In this document: piece after piece, positions 50,795 through 58,697 of the stretch
How positions within the stretch are numbered: the stretch's first letter is position 1
Layout: every line of letters begins with the position of its first letter
NCBI RefSeq assembly: GCF_902506575.1
Contig: NZ_LR732544.1
Coordinates: 5,861,650-5,925,649, forward strand
DNA from: Streptomyces mexicanus
Lineage (GTDB): Bacteria; Actinomycetota; Actinomycetes; Streptomycetales; Streptomycetaceae
Direction: 5' to 3'
DNA: 64,000 bases
Notes under the pieces: generated by a model
What the model was told of the DNA's origin: nothing
Database searches by the model: none
The model's input: the letters and a program-made list of their open reading frames with translations, nothing else
Translations under genes and position numbers: made by a program

Positions 50795-51727
50795 ATGGAG
50801 ACCGCCAAGGAGATCAAGGACTTCCTGATGACCCGCCGCGCGAAGATCACCCCCGACCAGGTGGGGCTTCCGTCGTCGGGTCGCCGCCGGGTGCCGGGAC
50901 TGCGGCGCGAGGAAGTGGCGTTCCTGGCCGGGGTGAGCGCCGAATACTACGTGCAGATCGAACGCGGCCATGTCTCCGGGGTCTCCGAGGAGGTCCTCCA
51001 CGCGATCGCCGCGGCCCTGCGACTGGACGAGGTGGAGACCGCCCACCTGTTCGACCTGGCGCGGGCCGCCACGGCCAAGGCGGGACGGAAGCCGTCGCGC
51101 ACGCGCAGCCCGCGCCCACAGGTCTCCGAGAGCCTCCAGGCGCTCATCGACTCCATGGTGAGCGCACCGGCCATCATCCAGAACGGGCAGCTCGACATCG
51201 TCGCGGCCAACGCCCTGGGCCGGGCCCTGTACGGAGCCGTCCACGAGCGGCAGCCCGCACCGCCGAACCTCGCCCGGTTCATCTTCCTGGACGACCGGGC
51301 CGACCAGACCTTCCCCGACTGGGAGAAGGCCGCCGACGACGCCGTCGCCCTGCTGCGGGTCGAAGCCACCCGGTCGCCCTACTCCAAGGCGGTGACGACC
51401 CTCGTCGGAGAGCTGGCGACCCGCAGCACCGAGTTCCGGACTCGCTGGGCGGCCCACGACGTACGGGCTCACCGCAGCGGCACCAAGAACTTCCGCCACC
51501 CCGTGGTCGGCGACCTGACCCTGCGCTTCGAGGCCCTCGACGTCACCAGCGCCTCGGGACTCACGGTCATCGGCTACACCGCCGAGCCCGGCTCCGCCTC
51601 GCACGAGGCGCTGATGCTGCTCTCCAGCTGGGCCGCGACCGGACAGGACGTCGCCGCGGCGCACGCCGCCGCGCAGTCGGCGCACCCGTACGGCGCCAAG
51701 GAGAGGCCCGCGAGGCGCAGCGGCTGA
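50795..51727 (+). CDS. XRE-family regulator with MmyB-like ligand-binding domain
   Basis: 310 residues. The helix-turn-helix SSGRRRVPGLRREEVAFLAGVSAEYYVQIERGHVSGVSEEVLHAIAAALRL is followed by an MmyB-like domain (LDIVAANALGRALYGAVHERQPAPPNLARFIFLDDRADQTFPDWEKAADD and HPVVGDLTLRFEALDV). TAGCCT at 50783-50788 lies 6 bases before the ATG, so the mRNA is probably leaderless. The divergent Cys hydrolase is the likely target. The upstream region includes a short CAGCA-rich repeat in the hydrolase leader. Confidence 0.92.
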   Translation: METAKEIKDFLMTRRAKITPDQVGLPSSGRRRVPGLRREEVAFLAGVSAEYYVQIERGHVSGVSEEVLHAIAAALRLDEVETAHLFDLARAATAKAGRKPSRTRSPRPQVSESLQALIDSMVSAPAIIQNGQLDIVAANALGRALYGAVHERQPAPPNLARFIFLDDRADQTFPDWEKAADDAVALLRVEATRSPYSKAVTTLVGELATRSTEFRTRWAAHDVRAHRSGTKNFRHPVVGDLTLRFEALDVTSASGLTVIGYTAEPGSASHEALMLLSSWAATGQDVAAAHAAAQSAHPYGAKERPARRSG

Positions 51728-52023
51728 AGAACGTCGCGTCGCGCGCGCCCCCGCCGGGGGCGCACCCCGTCAGGAGGCGGCTTCTTCCTTTCAGAGGCCG
51801 CGTTCTTCCCGGGTGCTCCCCGCGGCTGGCGGCCGCCCGGCCTTTGCGAGCACCCGGGGCGCACCGTCGCCCGAGCGCATGACGGACCGATGCCCGTCGT
51901 ACGAAGGCCGGTGCGGCAGGCGCCGAGGGCTCCGCCGGCAGCGGGGGAGGGGCGGGCGAACCCGTACACGAAGGTGTCCGCTCCCCAGGTGGCGGCCACC
52001 CGGAGCGCGGGCATCTGGCAGGC

Positions 52024-52190
52024 GTGGTCGCTGTCGGCTCCGCGCGGCTGTACCGGCCGGCAGCCGGACAGGACGAGAAGTGGCCGAACCTGGCGCCGGT
52101 GCTGTCGACCGGGACGATCGACTGGGACCTGATCCGCCGGCTGGGCCGTGCCAGGCCCCGAGTCCGCGGCATGATCCGCCGGACAGGCTC
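52024..52190 (+). pseudogene. Possible Tn3-family transposase scrap
   Basis: The plus frame reads ARLYRPAAGQDEKWPNLAPVLSTGTIDWDLIRR, which recalls the LYRP...YPHI...IDWDLIR region of actinobacterial Tn3-type transposases. The reading decays soon after into Arg-rich sequence. Only about 40 codons match, so this is tentative. The rest of 51728-52189 has no supportable gene. Confidence 0.35.
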
Positions 52191-52882
52191 TAGGTGGCCT
52201 GGCCTGCATCGTCGGTCAGAGCAGCCGCGGTCAAGGTGAGGTGCTGGACCAGGACCGCGGCTGCGGTGTCCGCGTCGCGGGCCAGCACCGCCTCCTCCAG
52301 CCTGCGGTGTTCCTCGGCGCCGTCCCGGTCGGGGTTGCGGCGCGCCGACCAACGGCGGGCCAGCTCACTCGCGGTCCACAACCGGTCGAAGGTCTCCAGC
52401 AACGCGCGGTTGCCACACCCCTCCAGCAACGTGCGGTGAAAGACCCGGTGCGCCTCGGCCCAGGTGCCGGTGTAGTACTCGCCCTCCTCCGGCACGTACG
52501 CCGGAGTGCGCACGAGGCGATGGTGGGCGGCCCGCACGCGGGCCTCCCAGTCGACGTCGCCGCGCTCGATGGACATGCGCAGGACGACCGGTTCGATGGT
52601 CCGACGGGCTTCCGCGATCTCCTGCCAGCGGCGGTCGGAGAAGGACGGGACCGCGAAACCGCGGTTGGGCAGCCGGTCGGCGAGCCCCTCGCCGACCACC
52701 CGCACGAGCGCCTCGCGCACCACAGCCAGGCTCACGCCCTGCTCCCTGGCAAGCTCCTGCGGCTTGAGAGGGGCGCCGGGGGAGTAGTCCCCGCGCATGA
52801 TCGCGTCCCGCAGGTGTGCGTAGACCTGCTCGGAAAGCATCTGTTTCCCCGGCCGGGTCGGGGAGTGCGCCGTCTGAGTCAT
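52190..52882 (-). CDS. GntR-family regulator (FadR/FCD type)
   Basis: 230 residues. The winged helix LSEQVYAHLRDAIMRGDYSPGAPLKPQELAREQGVSLAVVREALVRVVGEGLADRLPNRGFAVPSF is followed by an all-helical FCD domain. Its metal-binding residues are visible (Asp and three His around EAHRVFHRTLLEGCGN and further on). It is divergent from the PEBP gene, with a palindrome between the two. Effector unknown; FCD regulators often bind organic acids. Confidence 0.92.
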   Translation of the reverse strand: MTQTAHSPTRPGKQMLSEQVYAHLRDAIMRGDYSPGAPLKPQELAREQGVSLAVVREALVRVVGEGLADRLPNRGFAVPSFSDRRWQEIAEARRTIEPVVLRMSIERGDVDWEARVRAAHHRLVRTPAYVPEEGEYYTGTWAEAHRVFHRTLLEGCGNRALLETFDRLWTASELARRWSARRNPDRDGAEEHRRLEEAVLARDADTAAAVLVQHLTLTAAALTDDAGQAT

Positions 52883-52908
52883 GAGCCCATCCTAGACTGA
52901 TCCCCTAG

Positions 52909-52920
52909 ATAATCGATTAT
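52909..52920. promoter_or_regulatory. GntR operator candidate
   Basis: Perfect 12-bp palindrome ATAATCGATTAT in an AT-rich island 27 bases upstream of the GntR ATG and 63 bases upstream of the PEBP start. It stands out in this high-GC sequence. Confidence 0.6.
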
Positions 52921-52982
52921 TCGTGTTACTGTCGATTCAGTAGCCGATGAGGGCCCCCCTCGTCCGGAAAGGAACGACCGCT

Positions 52983-53516
52983 GTGCCTGCCAACGACCCC
53001 TTCGCCCGCCTCCCCGAGGCGGCCTCGTTCACCGTCACCAGCACCACCGTCAGAAACGGTGCCGCCTGGCCGCCCGAGCAGCACTCCTCCGGGCTGCCCG
53101 GCGGGAAGGACATATCCCCGCAGCTGTCCTGGAGCGGCGCCCCGAACGGCACCAAGAGCTATGCCGTCACCGTCTACGACCCCGACGCCCCCACCGGGTC
53201 CGGGTTCTGGCACTGGGCGGTCGCCGACATCCCCGCCACGGTCACCGAGCTGCCCGAGGGCGCCGGCGACGACACCGGCTCGGGCCTGCCCGAGGGTGCC
53301 TACCAGTTGCCCAACGACGCCCGCGCGGCCCGCTACATCGGCGCCGCCCCGCCGGCCGGCCACGGCCCGCACCGCTACTTCGTCGTGGTGCACGCCCTCG
53401 ACATCCCCTCGGCAGGCGTCCCGGCCGACGCCACCCCGGCCGTCCTCGGCTTCACCATGTCCGGTCACACCCTCGGACGCGCAGTGCTGATCGCCACTGC
53501 CGAAACACCCGCCTGA
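52983..53516 (+). CDS. YbhB/YbcL-type PEBP (Raf kinase inhibitor-like) protein
   Basis: 177 residues of the phosphatidylethanolamine-binding fold: DISPQLSWSGAPNGTKSYAVTVYDPDAPTGSGFWHWAVADIPA, with the ligand-site DPDAP and HW, then GAYQLPNDARAARYIGAAPPAGHGPHRYFVVVHALD (the GPHRY signature). The biochemical role of bacterial members is unclear. AAAGGAA precedes the GTG at 52983. Probably controlled by the divergent GntR protein. Confidence 0.93.
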   Translation: MPANDPFARLPEAASFTVTSTTVRNGAAWPPEQHSSGLPGGKDISPQLSWSGAPNGTKSYAVTVYDPDAPTGSGFWHWAVADIPATVTELPEGAGDDTGSGLPEGAYQLPNDARAARYIGAAPPAGHGPHRYFVVVHALDIPSAGVPADATPAVLGFTMSGHTLGRAVLIATAETPA

Positions 53517-53548
53517 CAGCGCCCCCGACTCCCGGAGACACCACCGCC

Positions 53549-54445
53549 ATGCACCTCGACGCCATTCCCGGCTCCGCCCGTACCGGCGGCAGCCCCATGG
53601 ACCTGAACGCCGTCCGCGACGTCAGCGACGCCGTCAGCGCCGCCCACCTGTTCATCTATCTTGTCCCCGAGACCGCCGAGGAGGCGGCCGAGCTCGGCGT
53701 GACCGACCGCGGGCCGGCGTATCTGGCCTTCCGGTCGGCCGCGATGGGCGCGGTTCCGTGGCAGGTCACGCTCGCGGCCTTTTACAACTTCAGCCCGCGG
53801 GCAGTGCGGGCCATGGCGGGCGTATGGGACGCCGCGCCGCCGGAGCGGTGGCAGGCCGCCCGCTTCCTGGCCGCCGGCCGGGCGATGCGGCGCGTCAACG
53901 TCCAGCTCAGCGATGACCACCTTGCCGAGGCGCGCTCGCTGATCGACGCGGTCGTCGCCGCTGCCGACTGTGCCGGCAAGGTGCTGGCTGCCGCGAACGC
54001 ATCGGTCCCGCTTCCGTCCGATCCCCTTGTCGCACTGTGGCAGCAGATCACCGTGGCACGCGAGTGGCGCGGCGCCGCCCATCTCGTCGTACCCGCCGAC
54101 AACGGCCTGGGGCCGTGCGACTGCCTCGTCCTGCACCCCGCAACCGGCCGCCTCCCCGCAGCTCTCGCGCGAGCGACCCGCCAGTGGGACGACGAGGAGT
54201 GGAGCGCGGCGACGGGACGCCTCGCCGCGCGCGGCTGGCTCGACTCCCACGGCGTTGTCACCGACGCCGGCAGGGCGGCACGCGAGCGCATCGAAGTGGA
54301 GACAGACGAGCACTGCGCCGCGCTATGGGCACCGATCGGCAACGCAGGCGCCCGCCGCTTCGCCTCGCTCATCGCGCCGATCACCGACGCGTTCACCGCG
54401 GCAGGGACGTTCCAGGCCGTCCGCGGACAGTCTGATCTCGCATGA
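53549..54445 (+). CDS. SCO6745/SalK-like conserved protein
   Basis: 298 residues. VSDAVSAAHLFIYLVPETAEEAAELGVTDRGPAYLAFRSAAMGAVPWQVTLAAFYNFSPRAVRAMAGVWDAAPPERW matches a conserved Streptomyces family, sometimes called SalK-like. The C-terminal half resembles a winged helix (EWSAATGRLAARGWLDSHGVVTDAGRAARERIEVETDEHC), suggesting a regulator or DNA-binding role. It follows the PEBP gene by 32 bp and is probably in its operon. ATG 53597 is an alternative start. Confidence 0.7.
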   Translation: MHLDAIPGSARTGGSPMDLNAVRDVSDAVSAAHLFIYLVPETAEEAAELGVTDRGPAYLAFRSAAMGAVPWQVTLAAFYNFSPRAVRAMAGVWDAAPPERWQAARFLAAGRAMRRVNVQLSDDHLAEARSLIDAVVAAADCAGKVLAAANASVPLPSDPLVALWQQITVAREWRGAAHLVVPADNGLGPCDCLVLHPATGRLPAALARATRQWDDEEWSAATGRLAARGWLDSHGVVTDAGRAARERIEVETDEHCAALWAPIGNAGARRFASLIAPITDAFTAAGTFQAVRGQSDLA

Positions 54446-54466
54446 ACGGTCTGTTGCGCGAGCAAG

Positions 54467-54823
54467 TTGCTCGACGCTCGGGCAGGAACTCGACTCGCCC
54501 TGCTCTTTCCACGGCCGGCTGCGGTGGTCCACCACGGCGGGGCGGGGACCTCGGCCGCCGCGCTGCGCGCCGGCGTGCCCGCGGTCCCCGTGCCGGTGAC
54601 CGCGGACCAGCCGTTCCGGGCGCGGCGACTGGCCGCTCTGGGCGCCGTCACCGACCCGATACCCTTCCGGTCCCTGACCGCCGAACGGCTTGCCGACTCA
54701 CTGGACCGCGTGGTGAAGCAGCAGGGGTACAGCCGTGCCGCCGGACGAGCGGCGCAGCACCTGCGGAGCGAGGACGGAGCGGGTCAGGCACTCAAGGCGG
54801 TCCAGCGGCTGCCCGGTGGATGA
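54467..54823 (+). pseudogene. Glycosyltransferase (GT1) C-terminal fragment
   Basis: The frame reads PAAVVHHGGAGTSAAALRAGVPAVPVPVTADQPFRARRLAALGAVTDPIPFRSLTAERLADSLDRVV, the donor-sugar-binding end of GT1 enzymes (HHGGAGT and DQP motifs). About 300 N-terminal codons are missing and no start with a ribosome site precedes it. It begins right after the SCO6745-like gene, which may mark a deletion junction. Confidence 0.78.
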
Positions 54824-54958
54824 CGCCGACCCGGACTGCTCCTGCTGAACAGTGCCCTCGCCGGATACCACGGTGTCGTCCGACTGCGCCCCGTCCGCGC
54901 CGCTCGCCGTTCACGGCTCACCGCACGCCTCTCACCGCACGGCGCTCCCGGTGCGAGG

Positions 54959-56209
54959 TCATCCCGAGGTCACAGCGCACTTGCCCCGGTCGGCGCTCTT
55001 CGGGCCTTCGGCCGTGGGACGGACGTCGAAGTCGAAGATCCCGGTGGGCACGTAGAGGGTGCAGCAGGCGTTGGGGATGTCCACGATGCCGCTGATGCGT
55101 CCCTCCACGGGGGCGGAACCGAGGAGCAGGTAGGCCTGTTCGCCGGAGTAGCCGAACCTCTTGAAGTACTCGATGGCATTGAGGCAGGCCCGGCGATAGG
55201 CCAGCGTCGCGTCCATGTAGTAGTTCGTGTCGGTGTCGTGGTCGACGGATACGCCCACGAAGCTCATGAACTCCGTGTACCGCGGCTCGACGTTGCCCGG
55301 CATGAACACAGGGTTGGTGGAGATGCCGTACTTCTCCATGCCCCCCTTGATCAGGTCGACGTGAAGGTCGATGAAGCCGCCCATCTCGATGGCGCCGCAG
55401 AAAGTGATCTCTCCGTCGCCCTGGCTGAAATGGAGGTCGCCCATCGACAGCTTGGCGCCCGGCACGTAGACGGGGAAGAAGACCCTGCCTCCGCGGGTGA
55501 AGTTCTTGATGTCCTGGTTGCCGCCGTTCTCCCGCCCGGGCACGGTGCGCGCGCCTTCCGCGCAGATGCGCTGGGCGTCCTCTCCGCCGGCGGTGCCGGC
55601 CAGCGCATGGTCGGCCGTCGGCGGCAGGCCCAGCGGCGGGACGCGCTCGGGGTCGGTGTCGATCAGTGCCTGCTCGCGGCGGTTCCACCGCGCGAGCATG
55701 TCCGCGGACGGAGCGGTGCCGATGAGCCCGGGATGGGTGATGCCGGTGTAGCGGATACCGGGAAGGTGCCGTGAGGTGACCTGCTGGCCGTGCATGTCCC
55801 AGACCGCCTTGTAGGCGTCCGGGAAGTAGTCGGTGAGGAAACCGCCGGCGTTGTTCTTCGCGAAGATCCCGGTGTAGCCCCAGCCTTGTCCCGGAGCGTC
55901 GCCCTTCTGCTGGGGGACCGGGCCGATGTCGAGGATGTCCACGACGAGGAGGTCGCCGGGCTCCGCGCCTTCCACGCCTATGGGTCCGCTGAGCATGTGG
56001 GCGTGGGTGAGGTCGACGTCGCGCACGTCGTTGGCGGAGTCGTTGTTGCCGATCTGCGCGTCGGTCCAGTCCCGGGTCTCGACACGGAACTCGTCGCCGG
56101 GCCGCACCGTGGCGGCGGTGGGCACGTCGGGGTGCCACCGGTTGTGCCCGGGAACGCTCTGGTCGCGCATGGACTTGGACTGGTCGACGCTGAAGATGAC
56201 TTCTGGCAT
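54959..56209 (-). CDS. fmdA: Formamidase / acetamidase-family amidohydrolase
   Basis: 416 residues, the usual length for FmdA/AmdA. It hydrolyses formamide to formate and ammonia. Marks are the start MPEVIFSVDQSKSMRDQSVPGHNRWHPDVP, DLTHAHMLSGPIGVEGAEPGDLLVVDILDIGP, GIRYTGITHPGLIGTAPS and GDLHFSQGDGEITFCGAIEMGG. It is the last gene of an FmdB-AmiS-FmdA group on the minus strand, which fits use of short amides as a nitrogen source. Acetamide or other small amides are possible substrates too. Confidence 0.95.
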   Translation of the reverse strand: MPEVIFSVDQSKSMRDQSVPGHNRWHPDVPTAATVRPGDEFRVETRDWTDAQIGNNDSANDVRDVDLTHAHMLSGPIGVEGAEPGDLLVVDILDIGPVPQQKGDAPGQGWGYTGIFAKNNAGGFLTDYFPDAYKAVWDMHGQQVTSRHLPGIRYTGITHPGLIGTAPSADMLARWNRREQALIDTDPERVPPLGLPPTADHALAGTAGGEDAQRICAEGARTVPGRENGGNQDIKNFTRGGRVFFPVYVPGAKLSMGDLHFSQGDGEITFCGAIEMGGFIDLHVDLIKGGMEKYGISTNPVFMPGNVEPRYTEFMSFVGVSVDHDTDTNYYMDATLAYRRACLNAIEYFKRFGYSGEQAYLLLGSAPVEGRISGIVDIPNACCTLYVPTGIFDFDVRPTAEGPKSADRGKCAVTSG

Positions 56210-56285
56210 GGCAGATACCTTTCGTGACGGCGCGCGGCTTGGCTGTGTCGGACAAGTGCGGTGGTGGACACGGCCTGAGCGGCGT

Positions 56286-56918
56286 TCAGCCGCCCTGTGC
56301 GTCCGCGGTGTTCGCGGCGTCCGGGGATGGGCCGCCCCGACGAGTGATCGGCCACAGGCATCCGAAGACGACCACGGCGAAGACCCCCAGTGCGACGGCT
56401 GCCTCGGTGGGGTGCGTCCAGTAGCCGCAGAGCAGCAGGAACGCGGGGATCGCGCCGGTGACCCAGCCCTGGATGGCGGTCACCCAGCCCGTGTACGAGG
56501 TCAGCGCTTCGCGTTTGAGCCCGAGCAGCAGGTAGAACAGGAACCAGAGGAAGGCCCAGTAGAGCCAGATGACCCCGAAGGACGGGTCTCCCAGCAGGTG
56601 GAAGTTCGCGAACGAGTAGCCCAGCGCGGCGATGGCCACGAACAGTGAGAAGTAGCCGACGCCGGTGGTGTCGAGGCCGGCGAGCAGGCCGATCCCCACA
56701 TACAGGTAGGTGAACCCGAACAGGTAGAGTCCCGAGGCCGACAGGATCTGATGGGTGTCACCCTGAGCGGTCATGATCAGGTAGGTCGGGGTGATCACCT
56801 GAAGTGTTCCGACGAAGAGGTTGAACACCGCCCCGGCCTTGGCCTCGACCTTGCCGAGAAGGAGCAGTCCGTTCAGGAAGAGAACGGCCCCCACGTACAG
56901 CAGCCCCGCATTGCCCAT
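56286..56918 (-). CDS. amiS: AmiS/UreI-family amide/urea channel
   Basis: 210 residues with six or seven predicted membrane helices: NAGLLYVGAVLFLNGLLLLG at the start, LQVITPTYLIMTAQGDTHQI, GLYLFGFTYLYVGIGLLAGLD, GYFSLFVAIAALGYSFANFHLLGDPSFGVIWLYWAFLWFLFYLLLGL. It is a proton-gated-type channel for short amides or urea. ATG 56918 is preferred; the GTG 12 bases earlier touches the GGGAGG site. It lies between FmdB and FmdA, supplying substrate to the amidase. Confidence 0.93.
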   Translation of the reverse strand: MGNAGLLYVGAVLFLNGLLLLGKVEAKAGAVFNLFVGTLQVITPTYLIMTAQGDTHQILSASGLYLFGFTYLYVGIGLLAGLDTTGVGYFSLFVAIAALGYSFANFHLLGDPSFGVIWLYWAFLWFLFYLLLGLKREALTSYTGWVTAIQGWVTGAIPAFLLLCGYWTHPTEAAVALGVFAVVVFGCLWPITRRGGPSPDAANTADAQGG

Positions 56919-56981
56919 GGTGATGCACACCTCCCTGCGGTGCGGCGGGCGACGGCCCTGGCGTCCGGCATCGCGGACGTC

Positions 56982-57254
56982 TCAGGACCGCGGCAGACGT
57001 GCCAGGTGAGAAGGCCGCGACGCGGGTGGGGGCGGTGCCTGCCTTCGGACCACGTCCGGCACCTCGCGGCTTCGCTCGTCCCGCTCGCGCAACGCGGCCA
57101 CGGACGCCGGCGTGAACGCCAGGCCGGGCGGCGAGTAGACACGTTTCGCGCTGCCGCCGCAGGTGGGGCAGGCGTGTGTGTGGGGGGCGCTTCCCATCGC
57201 GAGCCGTTTCTCGAACCGGCCGCAACAGGGGCAGGCGTATTCGTACATGGGCAT
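56982..57254 (-). CDS. FmdB-type zinc-ribbon protein
   Basis: 90 residues. MPMYEYACPCCGRFEKRLAMGSAPHTHACPTCGGSAKRVYSPPGLAF has the two CxxC pairs of the FmdB zinc ribbon. It has a charged, Pro-rich tail. FmdB proteins are thought to regulate formamidase expression. It is first in the operon, 63 bp ahead of AmiS. Confidence 0.9.
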   Translation of the reverse strand: MPMYEYACPCCGRFEKRLAMGSAPHTHACPTCGGSAKRVYSPPGLAFTPASVAALRERDERSREVPDVVRRQAPPPPASRPSHLARLPRS

Positions 57255-57573
57255 CGGCCACCTCCGGTCCGCCGCCGCGCTCGGGCCGACCAGTGCTCAC
57301 CGCGGAAGTGATCTCGACGGTGGAACGACCCGGTCCGAGGAGTCCCTCGGGTCTGAGGAGTCACCGCTTCGACGTCCGCCCCGGCTCGTTGCCGCGGCAC
57401 GCGTGCGACGTGAAAACTCCCCTCCTTCGAAGGAACGCCTCAACGGCCGCTTCCGCAACTGGAGCCCCACGGCAACCGGGGAAGCGCACCGGTGACCCGT
57501 ACGTGCACCCTCGACCGTGCGGTGCCGTCCGGCCGTACCGCCATGCCTGCCACAGGACCGGCGGGTCCCACGC

Positions 57574-57663
57574 CGCCGGACCGTGACGGCTGCCGCAGTG
57601 CCGGCGGGCCGACGGCGCCGGACCGCGACGGCTGCCGGAGGGTCGGCGGGTCTACGCCGCCGG
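57574..57663. repeat. 42-bp minisatellite, two full copies and a start of a third
   Basis: The units start CGCCGGACCG at 57574 and CGCCGGACCG at 57616, with a partial third start (CGCCGG) at 57658. Period 42 bp, a multiple of 3. Unit similarity is high with a few substitutions. It lies directly after the unknown gene at 57652 and its third partial copy overlaps that gene's last codons. The rest of 57255-57573 shows no gene. Confidence 0.75.
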
Positions 57664-58086
57664 TTCGCCGCCGATGACGCACGCCCGGCACGGCGGCCGG
57701 CCGCAGATGCACTGGGTGATCGCGTCCAGGACGTCATGATCGTGGTACAGGCAGGTGTCGCGGCAGGTGTGCCGGGGAATGAAGCCCGCCTCGATCTCGT
57801 CGGGCCACGGCTCGTCGCCCTCGCGGCAGCGCACGAACCGCTCGGGGTCACGGGAGTGGAGCGCGTGCAGGTTCCCACGTGCCGCGTTCTCGAGGCCACG
57901 CACCTTCGCGAGCAGGTCGCTCACCTCGGCGCTCAGGCCGGAGTACCGCTCGTCACCCGTCCGCACGAAGGCGGCCCGGAGGGCCATCACCGCGTTGCCC
58001 AAAAAGCGCCCCGCGTCCTGGATATCCGTGACGTGGTGCAGCTGGATTCCCGTGACACCGCGGACGTAGACGGCATCCTCACTCAT
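57652..58086 (-). CDS. Conserved-looking protein of unknown function, Cys/His-rich C terminus
   Basis: 144 residues. ATG 58086 follows AAGGTGG. The N-terminal 80 residues look helical (VTGIQLHHVTDIQDAGRFLGNAVMALRAAFV, LSAEVSDLLAKVRGLENAARGNLHALH). The C-terminal 40 contain HTCRDTCLYHDHDVLDAITQCICGRPPCRACVIGG, with six Cys and several His, so metal binding is plausible. It is upstream of, and on the same strand as, the formamidase operon but about 400 bp away. I do not recognise the family. Confidence 0.7.
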   Translation of the reverse strand: MSEDAVYVRGVTGIQLHHVTDIQDAGRFLGNAVMALRAAFVRTGDERYSGLSAEVSDLLAKVRGLENAARGNLHALHSRDPERFVRCREGDEPWPDEIEAGFIPRHTCRDTCLYHDHDVLDAITQCICGRPPCRACVIGGEPAA

Positions 58087-58129
58087 CGTCCCACCTTCCG
58101 TGACCAGACCCTCGTGAAGGCAAGGTCGT

Positions 58130-58200
58130 CGCGTCAAAACATGGATGACTGGATTTATAGAGAATATGGGTCGATAAAGGGCGATATCTATGTGTCCTTC
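58130..58200. promoter_or_regulatory. AT-rich upstream island
   Basis: The stretch with CAAAACATGGATGACTGG, TTTATAGAGAATATGGG and CGATAAAGGGCGATATC is far more AT-rich than anything nearby. It lies 45-115 bases upstream of the unknown gene at 58086. It probably holds its promoter and possibly binding sites for a nitrogen or stress regulator. The rest of 58201-58697 shows no supportable gene. Confidence 0.5.
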
Positions 58201-58697
58201 CCCACCTGCACTACCCCCGAGGCTCGGCAGGCGCCCGCGGCCACCGATGTCGACACCCCGTGGTGGAGCGTGAACGAACCACCGCTCGCGGGTGTTTCGG
58301 CCGGCTGCATCCTGCCCGGTGCGGCGAGTCTCGGGTGCAGTTCGCCCGGTGGCGCTTGAGACCCGATTCACAGCCGACCGCGCCCCACGGGCTGGCCGGA
58401 AACGCTGAGGGAAACGCGGCAGAACGACCTTGGATGAGCGTGATGGGCGTCACAGAATTGCTCGTGCTGTCGGCCGTGTCGACGCGGAAAGCCATGCGGG
58501 CGAGAAACAGAAGGCAGCGCATTCACCGGCTTCATTCCTGCCCTTGGCCCGTCCCCAGTCGCGACGGCCGGGGACCGGGCGGGCGTCCTGCCCCCGGCCA
58601 TGCCGACAGGGCCCGTACGGTCGGTTTCGGCATAGGCAAGAACGGCAGGGGTGCGCCACCCCGCCGCATTCCCGGACCCGCCCGCCGAGCGGGGTGC

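Noticed and set aside
53465..54313. A 282-codon minus frame opposite the SCO6745-like gene
   Set aside because: The plus-strand protein matches a known conserved family and follows the PEBP gene with proper spacing.
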